DNA from: Anaerolineae bacterium
GTDB taxonomy: Bacteria; Chloroflexota; Anaerolineae; Aggregatilineales; Phototrophicaceae
Length of the DNA: 64,000 bases
Reading direction: 5' to 3'
Assembly: GCA_022820665.1 (NCBI GenBank)
Contig: JAJEFB010000016.1
Location: 46,892 to 110,891 of the forward strand
The translations under genes and the position numbers were made by a program. This document shows, piece after piece, positions 7,540 to 15,704 of this stretch. The notes beneath the pieces were generated by a model. It did no database searches and had not been told where the DNA came from. It saw only the letters and a program-made list of their open reading frames with translations. Each line of letters begins with the position of its first letter. The first letter of the stretch is position 1.

Positions 7540-9327
7540 TCACTCGCGCAGGTTGCGATAATAGATCTCGGCATACAAACCTGATTTCTGTATTAACTCG
7601 TCGTGCCTGCCGGAAGCGGCCACGCGCCCGTCTTGCAATACCAGCACCTTGTCCGCCATGCGCACGGTGCTCAGGCGCTGCGCGATGATGAATGAAGTGC
7701 GCCCTTCCATCAAGCGCTCCAGCGCGATCTGAATCAGACGTTCCGTTTCCGTATCGACGCTGGACGTGGCGTCGTCGAGGAGCAGAATGCGCGGGTCCTT
7801 GAGCAAAGCGCGGGCGATGGCGATGCGCTGTTTCTGCCCGCCGGACAGGGTCAGGCCGCGCTCGCCGACTTCCGTATCGTAGCCCTCGGGCATTTCCAGG
7901 ATGAAGTCATGCGCCTGCGCCGCTTTTGCCGCCTCAATGACCTCGGCATCGGATACATCGTCCAGCCCGAAGGCGATATTATCGCGGACGCTGGCCGCGA
8001 AGAGCACGGTCTCTTGCAGCACAATGCCGATTTGATCGCGCAGCGACTTGACGGTCACGTCGCGCACGTCGTAGCCGTCAACGCGGACGCGGCCGCCGCT
8101 CACGTCATAAAAGCGCGGGATCAGATTGATGATGGTCGATTTGCCGGAACCGGTCGCGCCCAGCAGAGCGATCACCTGGCCGACCTCGGCTTCAAGATTG
8201 AGCTTGTCCAGCACCTGGCGCTGGTTGAAATAAGAAAAGGACACGTTTTCGAAGCGTACCCGCCCTGCGATCGGCGGCAGCGCGACGGCGTCCGGCGCGT
8301 CCGTCACCTCGGATTGGGCGTCGAGAATGCTAAAGATCCGTTCGCCGGCGGCTGATGCCATAGCCAGCGCCGGGATAATCACGCCCAGGCGGCGAACCGG
8401 CGCAATCAGTTGCCCGAGATAAGTAGTGAAAGCCACGAGTTCGCCCAAAGTGAGTTCATTTTCGATCACCAGCCGTCCTCCAAGCCAGATGATGATCACC
8501 GTGCTCAAGCTGGCGACGAAGTCCAGCAGCGGGATATGCTGCGCGCTGACGATGACCTGCTTTCGCGCCAGCGCGAACCATTTGCTGTTTTGTCGATCAA
8601 ATCGCTCGATTTCGGCATCCTCTTGCGCGAAGGCTTTGACGATTTTGGCGCCGCGCAGGTTTTGCTCCAGCACCGTGGTCATCTCCGCCAATTGGTGCTG
8701 CAGATCCAGCGAGAGCGGTCGATAGATGCGTCCGAAGCGATAGGCGATGTAAAAGAGCAGGGGAATCGAAAGCATGGACAAGATCGCCAGCTGCGCGTTC
8801 ATCAGCAGCAAGGCGACGAAGGTGAAGACCATCAAGCCAGTGTGTTGGAAGAGGCGCACAAAGGCGCGGCCCGTCAAAAAGCGGATCCGCTCGACATCGG
8901 AAATGGATCGCGCGAGCAATTGCCCGGTCTGCGCTTGATCGTGATAGGAAAATGACAGCGAACTGAGTTTGTCGTAGATGGCGTTGCGGATGTCGTAAGC
9001 GACGCCTTGGGAGACCATTTCTGTCCCGCGCCCCAGGAAGAAATCGACAAAGCCCTTGATGACCGTCAGCCCGAGCAATCCCAGCAGGGACCAGGCGAGA
9101 ATGCTCATATCCCCCTGAATGATGCCGGCATCGACGATCCAACGGATCGTCTGTGGAATCAAAATGCTGAAAATATTGACGACGATCGCCAGAACATAAA
9201 CGCCGGCGGCAATATTGCGGTACTTCTTGAGGAACTTAAAACTGCGCCAGAGGGAGCTTTGCTCTGATTCGCCCGCTTTAGGGGCATAATAAGAAGAAGA
9301 CTGTGCTTTTTTCGCTCGCTGCGCCAT
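7540..9327 (-). CDS. ABC exporter half-transporter, degenerate-site subunit
   Basis: A 595-aa fusion of a six-helix membrane domain (about residues 35-325) and an ATPase domain. Walker A GATGSGKST is at 390-398 and the signature LSGGQ at 494-498. Walker B reads ILLLDD, so the catalytic Glu is Asp at about 519, and the H-loop His is replaced by Gln (IIAQRLSTV, about 550). Such changes in one subunit only are the known pattern of asymmetric heterodimeric exporters (TM287/288, BmrCD, TmrAB type). It is the first gene of the operon and is followed closely by its partner and an MFS gene. The degenerate site would be built from this Walker B and H-loop plus the partner's LSVGQ. Confidence 0.92.
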   Translation of the reverse strand: MAQRAKKAQSSSYYAPKAGESEQSSLWRSFKFLKKYRNIAAGVYVLAIVVNIFSILIPQTIRWIVDAGIIQGDMSILAWSLLGLLGLTVIKGFVDFFLGRGTEMVSQGVAYDIRNAIYDKLSSLSFSYHDQAQTGQLLARSISDVERIRFLTGRAFVRLFQHTGLMVFTFVALLLMNAQLAILSMLSIPLLFYIAYRFGRIYRPLSLDLQHQLAEMTTVLEQNLRGAKIVKAFAQEDAEIERFDRQNSKWFALARKQVIVSAQHIPLLDFVASLSTVIIIWLGGRLVIENELTLGELVAFTTYLGQLIAPVRRLGVIIPALAMASAAGERIFSILDAQSEVTDAPDAVALPPIAGRVRFENVSFSYFNQRQVLDKLNLEAEVGQVIALLGATGSGKSTIINLIPRFYDVSGGRVRVDGYDVRDVTVKSLRDQIGIVLQETVLFAASVRDNIAFGLDDVSDAEVIEAAKAAQAHDFILEMPEGYDTEVGERGLTLSGGQKQRIAIARALLKDPRILLLDDATSSVDTETERLIQIALERLMEGRTSFIIAQRLSTVRMADKVLVLQDGRVAASGRHDELIQKSGLYAEIYYRNLRE

Positions 9328-9457
9328 AAAAGCCGGAATCGGGTGATATGAGTAAGCGCGCTGACCTGATCAACGAGGATACGCGACCTTACCTTACTGA
9401 CTTTAGAGCCGGCATTAAACCCTCAATTGCAGAATTGGCTTGGGGCGCCGCGCCGCG

Positions 9458-11389
9458 TCAGGTGCTTCTTGGCAGCCAGACCGTCATTTCTGTGATGCCG
9501 CGGTTGTTCCAGGCATAATAGGGAATCAGCGTGACATCGAGATCTTCTTCGTGTTCGTTCCCGGCGTCAAAGTAAAGCGCTTCCGATTGATCCCCCTCGA
9601 GGACGCGCCGCGTCCTGCCCTTGAGTACGGTCACGCCGCCCAGGAGATCGTTTTCGCGGCGCGCTTCCAATTGCATATCCCTCGGCGCATGGACTTCCAG
9701 GATGGAAACATCATCGGGCAGGTCGACGCCCTCGAGGCAATAAACCAGCGGACCGCGCATGACAGCAACGTGATTGCGGATTTCTTCGGCTTTGGGCTGC
9801 GCTTTGACCAGCCGCGGTCTCATCGGCAGGCGCAGCTCGACCACATCGTCCGCTTGCCAGGTCCGCCGCAGATTCGCGTAAGTCCCCGGGTTCAGCGGCA
9901 GGTCGCTCGTTTCGCCGTTGACGCGCAAGGACGCAGCATCAGCCCAGCCGGGGATGCGCAGCATCAGCGACGCTTCGTTCGCCGGCGCTTCGTCGATACT
10001 GATGCGGATTGTGTCATCCCAGGGGTAGTCCGTCTGCTGCGTCAGCGCGATGGACGAGCCGTCGGGCAGCGCGGTATTCACCGAATTGCTGCCGTAAAGA
10101 TGTATCCACAAACCCTCGTCCGACGCGCTGTAGAACCAGTTATGCAGCAAGGCGATAGTGCGCGCGGTATTGGTCGGGCAGCAATAACAGCGCGAGATAT
10201 ACCAGCGTTCGTAGGCGTCCTGGCTGAGCAGAGGATGATCCGCGCCGTACCAGCGCAGCGGATTGGTATAACAAAAGGTGATGCCATCCAGGCTCATGGA
10301 GGATAGCATGCTGTTATACAGCACAAGCTCGACGATGTCTGTATATTTGGCGTCGCCGGACAAGTTCAGCAGGCGCCAATTCCACATGGCATTGGCGATA
10401 TTGGCGCAGGTTTCGTTGTAGGCGGTGGCGTTAGGCAGCGAATACTCATAGCCGAAAGCTTCGTGCACATCGGTGGCGCTGCCGCCGAACTCGGGCCGCT
10501 CGGAAGCGCCATGATGCTGCGCCGATGTGCCGCCGGTGATGTACATCTTGCTGTGGATGGCGTTGTCCCAGATGCGTAGCAAGCCCGCCAGCAGTTCCTC
10601 ATCGCCGGTCTCCGCCACGACATCGGTCGCGCCGCAGTAGAGATAACCGGCGGTGACAGCATGGCCAACCGCCCGCGTCTCCTCGCGCAAGGGAACCATC
10701 GCCTGATTTTGGTCGCCGCCGCCGGGTTGCGAGCCGCGCATATCCACGAAGCAAGCAGCCAGCTCGAGATAGCGGGCGTCGCCGGTGACGCGATAGAGAT
10801 CGATCGCGCCCATGGTATTGGAAGGATTGAAGCCGAAATGCGCCAACTCCGGCGGACGCGGCATGAAAAGATCGTAAAGATAATCGGCCTGTTTGATGGC
10901 GATTTGGAGGAAGTTGTCTTTGCCCGTGATGCGATGATGGACCGAGGCGGCCGTCAGCAAGTGTCCCATATTATAGAGTTCATGATCGCGGTGATTGGTC
11001 CAGTATTCCTTGTCATCGCTCAGCTGCATCGCCGTGCTGATATAGCCGTCGTCTTCCTGCGCTTGGGCGATGACATCAATGAGTTCGTCCAATTCGTCGA
11101 TGATGGCTTCGTCCCTGGTAGCGCCGTACATGTGGCACATCGCCTCCATCCACTTGTAGCAATCGCCATCGCTCCACATCGTGCCTTTGCGTTCGCCTTC
11201 CCGCAAGCCGGCGGCGATATGGAAGTTGCTGAAGACAGCGCCGTTATCCGGCTCGTCAAGAGCTTTGCGCATGCTCGGCAGCACGGTATCGCGGCAGAGC
11301 TGATGAAGATTGCCCCAAAAGCCGTCTTTCCAGCTGACAGCATCGTGCGACAGCGCTTCCAGTTTCTGATATGGTGGTTTGTGTCCCAT
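9458..11389 (-). CDS. Glycoside hydrolase family 127 protein (beta-L-arabinofuranosidase-like)
   Basis: About 643 aa, the usual length for GH127 (DUF1680). Family members cleave terminal beta-L-arabinofuranosides using a Zn-bound cysteine nucleophile. Numbered from this ATG, Glu326 and Cys328 (motif NETC) and Cys401, Cys403, Cys404 (motif CYCCPTN) match, in spacing, the metal and nucleophile residues known for HypBA1 (E338, C340, C415, C417, C418). Glu310 (VHEAFG) matches the acid/base E322. No signal peptide is visible, so action is probably cytoplasmic on imported oligosaccharides. It is downstream of the two sugar permeases on the same strand. A TTG six bases upstream of the ATG has a better-spaced AAAGGA and may be the real start. 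Confidence 0.9.
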   Translation of the reverse strand: MGHKPPYQKLEALSHDAVSWKDGFWGNLHQLCRDTVLPSMRKALDEPDNGAVFSNFHIAAGLREGERKGTMWSDGDCYKWMEAMCHMYGATRDEAIIDELDELIDVIAQAQEDDGYISTAMQLSDDKEYWTNHRDHELYNMGHLLTAASVHHRITGKDNFLQIAIKQADYLYDLFMPRPPELAHFGFNPSNTMGAIDLYRVTGDARYLELAACFVDMRGSQPGGGDQNQAMVPLREETRAVGHAVTAGYLYCGATDVVAETGDEELLAGLLRIWDNAIHSKMYITGGTSAQHHGASERPEFGGSATDVHEAFGYEYSLPNATAYNETCANIANAMWNWRLLNLSGDAKYTDIVELVLYNSMLSSMSLDGITFCYTNPLRWYGADHPLLSQDAYERWYISRCYCCPTNTARTIALLHNWFYSASDEGLWIHLYGSNSVNTALPDGSSIALTQQTDYPWDDTIRISIDEAPANEASLMLRIPGWADAASLRVNGETSDLPLNPGTYANLRRTWQADDVVELRLPMRPRLVKAQPKAEEIRNHVAVMRGPLVYCLEGVDLPDDVSILEVHAPRDMQLEARRENDLLGGVTVLKGRTRRVLEGDQSEALYFDAGNEHEEDLDVTLIPYYAWNNRGITEMTVWLPRST

Positions 11390-11440
11390 AAACAATGCTT
11401 GTCCTTTGCATCTAAAGATCGGATTTGTAGGTTCTTGAGA

Positions 11441-12289
11441 TTATTTGTAGCCGGTGAAAACAACGCCCTGGATGAAATATTTCTGCGCGAAGAAAAAGAC
11501 GATAATCAAGGGCAGCATCACCACCAGCGAAACCGCCATCAAGGAATTCCATTCGGTGCCATACGTACCCTGGAAGAAGCGCAAGCCCAAGGCGAGCGTA
11601 TATTTATCCTGGTCGAGCAGGAAGATGAGCGGGCGGAAAAAGTCGTTCCAATGAAACTGGAAAGAAAAAATCGCCACCGCGCCCAACACTGGCTTGGACA
11701 TGGGCATGGTGATGCGCCAGAAGACGCCGAAGCGCGAGCAGCCGTCGATCACCGCCGCCTGATCCAATTCGCGCGAATGTGTCAAAAAGTACTGCCGCAA
11801 GAGGAATATGTAAAAAGGATTGCCGAACCAGGAAGGCAGAATCAGGGGCCAGAATGTGTCGATCATGCCCAGGTGTCTGAAGACGATAAATTCGGGAATC
11901 AGCGTGACCTGCCGCGGCAGCATCATGGTCGCGAGGACAACGATGAAGAGCGCGTTGCGCCCGCGCCAGCGCAAACGCGAAAAGGCGTAAGCGACAACGG
12001 AGGATACGATTAGCTCGCCGAGCAGGCAAAGGACGACGATGAACATCGTGTTGGCGAAGTAGAGATCGAAGGGCAGCTGCGTCAAGGCATCCGGATAATT
12101 CTGCCAGACAATCTCCCGCGGCCAAAACTCGGGCGGGAAACGAAAGACATGCGACAGCGGTTTCAAGGAGGTCGAGATCATCCATTGCAGCGGCAGCAGA
12201 ATGACAATCGAGCCGATGGCAAGAATCGCATAGACGAAGATCTTGCTGATGATCTGCCGCGCGCTTAAGCCGACGCCCTTGCTGCTCAT
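11441..12289 (-). CDS. Carbohydrate ABC transporter permease (MalG/UgpE-like)
   Basis: A 282-aa inner-membrane subunit with about six hydrophobic helices and a C-terminal EAA loop ELDQAAVIDGCSRFGVFWRITMP typical of the carbohydrate uptake-1 family. It starts one base inside the stop of the partner permease (TGATG). The GH127 gene follows about 50 bp later. The operon has binding protein, two permeases and hydrolase but no ATPase. In such systems a shared MsmK/UgpC-type ATPase encoded elsewhere usually energises transport (established for several bacteria; inferred here). Confidence 0.92.
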   Translation of the reverse strand: MSSKGVGLSARQIISKIFVYAILAIGSIVILLPLQWMISTSLKPLSHVFRFPPEFWPREIVWQNYPDALTQLPFDLYFANTMFIVVLCLLGELIVSSVVAYAFSRLRWRGRNALFIVVLATMMLPRQVTLIPEFIVFRHLGMIDTFWPLILPSWFGNPFYIFLLRQYFLTHSRELDQAAVIDGCSRFGVFWRITMPMSKPVLGAVAIFSFQFHWNDFFRPLIFLLDQDKYTLALGLRFFQGTYGTEWNSLMAVSLVVMLPLIIVFFFAQKYFIQGVVFTGYK

Positions 12290-13236
12290 CAGTTGTCCCC
12301 CTCCGATTCCGCTTCATAGTAAACCCAGAACTTGGCGGTCGCGAACAGGATGATCGTGAGCAGCAAGATCGCCAGGAAGAAGACCCAAGCCAGGGCAGAG
12401 GCGTAGCCCATCTTGAAGTTTTGGAAGGCTTGGCGATAGAGGTAGAGCAAATAGAAGAGCGAGGCGTTGGCTGGTCCGCCATTCGTCATGATAAAGGTTT
12501 CGGTGAAGATCTGCATGGTGAAGATAACGCCGGTGATAAGTTGGAAGAAGATAGTCGGGCTCAGCATCGGCAGCGTGATGCGGAATATGCGCTGCCACCA
12601 ATTCGCGCCGTCAATTTCGGCTGCTTCATACAGGTCGGTGGGGATAGCCTGCAAGCCTGCCAGATAGATGATCATACCGCCGCCGACGCTCCAAAGTCGC
12701 ATGATGACAAAAGCCGGCAGCACCCAAATCTTGCTGCCCAGCCAAGCCGGTCCTTCAATGCCGAAGATGCGCAGCGCCGTATTGAGCAAGCCGAAATCGC
12801 TGGAGAAGATCCACTGCCAGAGGATCGCCACCGCCACGCCCGACAAAATCGCCGGCAAGTAATATATCGTGCGGAAAACGGCGAGACCACGAATATTCGT
12901 GTTGAGCAGCATCGCGATCACGAGACCGAATACGATATTCAACGGGATGGACGCCAAGGAGAAAATCACCGTGATCTTCAACGAGTGCATCGGCAGCGGG
13001 TCGCTGAAGAAGAGCTTGTGGTAATTGGCTAATCCCACATATTCCGGCGTCGAAATGATGTTCCACTTGTAGAAAGATAGCGCTAGCGAAGCGACCATCG
13101 GGAAGGCGGTCAGCAAGAGAAAGCCCGCTACCCAAGGCGAAATCATCGCCCAAGCCAGCAGGGTCTCGCCGCGCTTGTAGCTGATGCTAAGGTTGGCGAA
13201 GCCGCCTTGGTTCTTGACGAACTGCGCGAGGCTCAT
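12289..13236 (-). CDS. Carbohydrate ABC transporter permease (MalF/UgpA-like)
   Basis: A 315-aa membrane subunit with helices throughout and the EAA loop LYEAAEIDGANWWQRIFRITLPMLSP near residue 210. It lies between the binding-protein gene (160 bp upstream, with two palindromic repeats in between) and the MalG-like permease (one-base overlap). Both permeases together form the translocation pore. Neighbourhood with GH127 suggests an arabinose-containing oligosaccharide or plant/algal glycan fragment as substrate, but this is inference. Confidence 0.92.
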   Translation of the reverse strand: MSLAQFVKNQGGFANLSISYKRGETLLAWAMISPWVAGFLLLTAFPMVASLALSFYKWNIISTPEYVGLANYHKLFFSDPLPMHSLKITVIFSLASIPLNIVFGLVIAMLLNTNIRGLAVFRTIYYLPAILSGVAVAILWQWIFSSDFGLLNTALRIFGIEGPAWLGSKIWVLPAFVIMRLWSVGGGMIIYLAGLQAIPTDLYEAAEIDGANWWQRIFRITLPMLSPTIFFQLITGVIFTMQIFTETFIMTNGGPANASLFYLLYLYRQAFQNFKMGYASALAWVFFLAILLLTIILFATAKFWVYYEAESEGDN

Positions 13237-13396
13237 GGTGGGCTAACCCCTCATTCCCCAGCCCCTTCTCCCACAAGGGGAGAAGGGGCGCTAGTGCGCA
13301 TGCTTGACCTCCGAAAAAAGTCCCTCACCTTTATGGGTCGTGTAGACAATGATTGCCGACACGGACCTTCGGGAGAGGTTTGGGGTGGTGGTCAAT
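13237..13396. repeat. Palindromic CCCC/GGGG repeats between binding protein and permease genes
   Basis: At 13262-13288 an 11-bp perfect stem CCCCTTCTCCC/GGGAGAAGGGG encloses a 5-base loop. A second, looser copy runs from about 13318 to 13392 (TCCCTCACCTTTATGGG ... GGGAGAGGTTTGGGGTGG). They belong to the same family as 23001-23206, 28441-28644 and 48298-48342. Position inside an operon suggests an effect on mRNA stability or relative expression, like the malE-malF REP of E. coli; not shown here. Confidence 0.65.
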
Positions 13397-14737
13397 TTAG
13401 CCCGTCCGCCATTGGCCTTCGGCTATCAGCGGATTGACCTGGCGCACGATTTCGTCGCAGACGACCTTGGCATCGCGTTCCTCGCCGATCATCAGCAAGT
13501 CAATCTGCGCCTGCATGATCTGCGTGATCTCGCCGAAGTTTGTCAGGACGGGGTCGGGCGCGACGAAGTGCCGCGCCGCGTCGAGCATGACGTGCTTGTT
13601 GGCCGGCGGCAGCGGATCGGTGACGAACCACTTCTCCTGCTCGGCGAAGGACGTGCCTTGCAAGCCGCCTTCACGAATAATCGTTTCCATTGCCGGACCG
13701 TTGAAGAATTTCAGCAAGTTCCAGGCGCATTCCGGCACTTGCGTGGTCTTTGGCACCACCAGCGGGTAGTAATAAACGTAGTTGGCGCGGCCGCCCGGAC
13801 CGGCCGGGTAATGCCCAAGCGCGATATTGAAATCGCCTTCGCGGAAATTGGGGAATGCCCAACTGCCGCTATAGAACATACCTAAGCGTCCCGTCTGCAT
13901 CAGAGCGGTGGTGCCCATTTCCGCCATTGCTTCCGGGCGTGGCGCGAAGCCATATTCCCAGCGCAGGTCGGCGTAGAATTGCAAGCCTTCGACAGCGCCA
14001 GCCTCGTTCAGCGTACACTCGGTGGGGAAGAAGGGATCATCCACCAACTGCCCGCCGAAGATGCGCACCCAGGTCTGCCAGACTTTGTCCCAGCCGGTGA
14101 CATCGCATGCCCACTGCGTCGTGTTGCCGTTGCCGTCGGTCTTGGTCAGCGCCTCGCAAGAATTGAAGAAGTCATCGACCGTCCAGCCTTCATCGTCCCA
14201 TTGCGCCGTCGGCGGCATAGCGCCGGCTTCTTCGAACATATCCTGGTTGTAGAAGATGGCGATCGAAGCGACGTTATCGGGCATGCCGTAGATGCCGCCC
14301 TCGTGCGTGTAGGCTTCAATAGCGAGATCGGGGAATTGACTCAGGTCATAGTCATCGGCGTCAACGTAGGGCTTGAGGTCAAGCAGCAGGTCATCAGCCA
14401 AGAACTGCGGCAGCAGGCCGATCTCGATGATGAAGACATCGGGCGGGATGCCCGCCGCCAGACTGGTGAACAGCTTGTCGTTGTAACCCGAATTGGGACC
14501 ACCCGGCACCGAGGTGAAATTGAGCTTGCAGCCCGGATAGGCGTCATCAAAGGGCGCCAAGGCTTTCTCGCGGATGCCGATCAATGGGGGACCATCCCAG
14601 AAAAAGATGGTGACTTCCTGGTCGTCCTGGGCGAGGACTGAACCAACGCCAGGCAAGGCGTAGACGCCCGCAGCCAACGAGCTCATGCCCGTTAAGCGCA
14701 AGAAGTCTCGGCGGCTCATACTGATCTTCTTACTCAT
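13397..14737 (-). CDS. Extracellular sugar-binding protein of ABC importer
   Basis: A 446-aa family-1 solute-binding protein. The N-terminus has a twin-arginine motif SRRDFLRLTG followed by a hydrophobic stretch ending near VLAQDD, so Tat export is likely. The mature part starts with a beta-strand and a WDGPP segment, and carries the conserved MQTGRLGMFYSGSWAF region seen in UgpB/MalE-like proteins. It is the first gene of the sugar operon. A GGAGAAG ribosome site lies about five bases before the ATG and a TTGTC/GACAA palindrome 18 bases upstream of it. Confidence 0.92.
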   Translation of the reverse strand: MSKKISMSRRDFLRLTGMSSLAAGVYALPGVGSVLAQDDQEVTIFFWDGPPLIGIREKALAPFDDAYPGCKLNFTSVPGGPNSGYNDKLFTSLAAGIPPDVFIIEIGLLPQFLADDLLLDLKPYVDADDYDLSQFPDLAIEAYTHEGGIYGMPDNVASIAIFYNQDMFEEAGAMPPTAQWDDEGWTVDDFFNSCEALTKTDGNGNTTQWACDVTGWDKVWQTWVRIFGGQLVDDPFFPTECTLNEAGAVEGLQFYADLRWEYGFAPRPEAMAEMGTTALMQTGRLGMFYSGSWAFPNFREGDFNIALGHYPAGPGGRANYVYYYPLVVPKTTQVPECAWNLLKFFNGPAMETIIREGGLQGTSFAEQEKWFVTDPLPPANKHVMLDAARHFVAPDPVLTNFGEITQIMQAQIDLLMIGEERDAKVVCDEIVRQVNPLIAEGQWRTG

Positions 14738-14755
14738 GTTGCTTCTCCATAATAC

Positions 14756-14766
14756 TTGTCGGACAA
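14756..14766. promoter_or_regulatory. Candidate GntR/FCD operator TTGTCGGACAA
   Basis: An odd-length palindrome TTGTC-G-GACAA lies 18 bases upstream of the sugar-binding-protein ATG and about 80 bp past the end of the GntR gene that precedes this operon. FCD-type GntR regulators (FadR subfamily) are known to bind TNGT/ACNA-type palindromes, so repression of the sugar/GH127 operon by that regulator is a reasonable inference. Not tested. Confidence 0.45.
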
Positions 14767-14844
14767 AAGCGAAATACCTTGATTACCTGAGCGAGCAGAT
14801 AATCCAGCGCGCAAGTCTTGCTCCATAATACCCCCTCTCGCCTC

Positions 14845-15513
14845 TTAGCCAGAGACTAGCGGCTTTTGCTCCCACGCGTCCAATGTGCGCTGCGTAGTGC
14901 TGCGCAAATGCTTGCGCAAAGCCGATTTAGTCTTCAGCACATCACGCTCGATCAAGACATCCAATATCTCCAGATGCTCGGGCAAGGCATCGAGTTTGGC
15001 ATTTGGCTGCAGCTTGGCGACGATGTGGTGCGCCCAGCCGATCAAATCTTGCAACTGCCGCATGATACTGATCAGCAGTGGATTCTCCGAGTGCATGACA
15101 ATCAGATCATGCAAGAGGGTATCGCATTCGGCGAGCATCGACAAATCGCCCGTGTCGACGTAATATTCGCCACCCTTTTTATACCTTTCCCGCGCGTTGA
15201 TTATCTCCTCCACCGGGATGCGCGGAGCAGCTAGCTCCACCGCCAGACACTCCAGAGCGATCCTTATTTCCATCGTGTGCTTAAAGCGCGTCTGGTTAAA
15301 TTCCTCCACGTAGACGCCCCGGCGAGGCGCTACCTTCAAGAAACCCAAGCCATCCAGCCGACGCACGGCATCGCGCACCGGCATCGTGCTCACTTGCAAG
15401 CGTTCCGCGATGTCCTCGATCGTCAGTCGCTGACCGGGTTCGAGGTCGCCTGACATGATTTCTCGCTTGAGCTGCGTCTCGATTTGCTCGCTCAGCGACT
15501 TGGTATCCAACAT
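14845..15513 (-). CDS. GntR family transcriptional regulator, FadR/FCD type
   Basis: A 222-aa DNA-binding regulator. The N-terminal winged helix (about residues 5-75) contains the GntR signature region LEPGQRLTIEDIAERLQVS and PVRDAVRRLDGLGFL. The C-terminal all-helical FCD ligand domain covers the rest and includes the metal/acid-binding type residues ECDTLLHDLI and MHSENPLL. It sits directly upstream of the sugar/GH127 operon on the same strand and is divergent from the D-amino-acid-oxidase-like gene. It likely senses a sugar-acid or related metabolite and controls the operon through the palindrome at 14756-14766; ligand is unknown. Confidence 0.9.
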   Translation of the reverse strand: MLDTKSLSEQIETQLKREIMSGDLEPGQRLTIEDIAERLQVSTMPVRDAVRRLDGLGFLKVAPRRGVYVEEFNQTRFKHTMEIRIALECLAVELAAPRIPVEEIINARERYKKGGEYYVDTGDLSMLAECDTLLHDLIVMHSENPLLISIMRQLQDLIGWAHHIVAKLQPNAKLDALPEHLEILDVLIERDVLKTKSALRKHLRSTTQRTLDAWEQKPLVSG

Positions 15514-15541
15514 GTGAGTGAAAACCCAAGCAAATCTAATA

Positions 15542-15555
15542 TCTAATATATCAGA
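15542..15555. promoter_or_regulatory. Near-palindrome TCTAATATATCAGA in divergent promoter region
   Basis: AT-rich near-perfect inverted repeat in the 191-bp region between the divergent GntR and oxidase genes, about 30 bp upstream of the GntR start. It could be an autoregulatory operator or simply promoter-associated AT-rich DNA. Confidence 0.25.
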
Positions 15556-15670
15556 CTATCTCATTTATACATTCCTGTCAAATCGATCTCGGCTCGTTCG
15601 GGTAGAGATCTGCCCCCTTCACATGGGGACGGCGTTCTGTGCTAGAATCGACATTGGCGAATCCGCTACT

Positions 15671-15686
15671 GACAAGCTGGCTTGTC
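15671..15686. promoter_or_regulatory. 16-bp palindrome GACAAGC-TG-GCTTGTC before oxidase gene
   Basis: Perfect 7-bp arms with a 2-base centre, ending 18 bases before the oxidase ATG. It may be an operator or an RNA hairpin near the ribosome-binding site (GAGG, about 9 bases before the ATG). No T-run follows, so it is not a terminator. Confidence 0.35.
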
Positions 15687-15704
15687 AAGGCGAGGCGATT
15701 GAAA

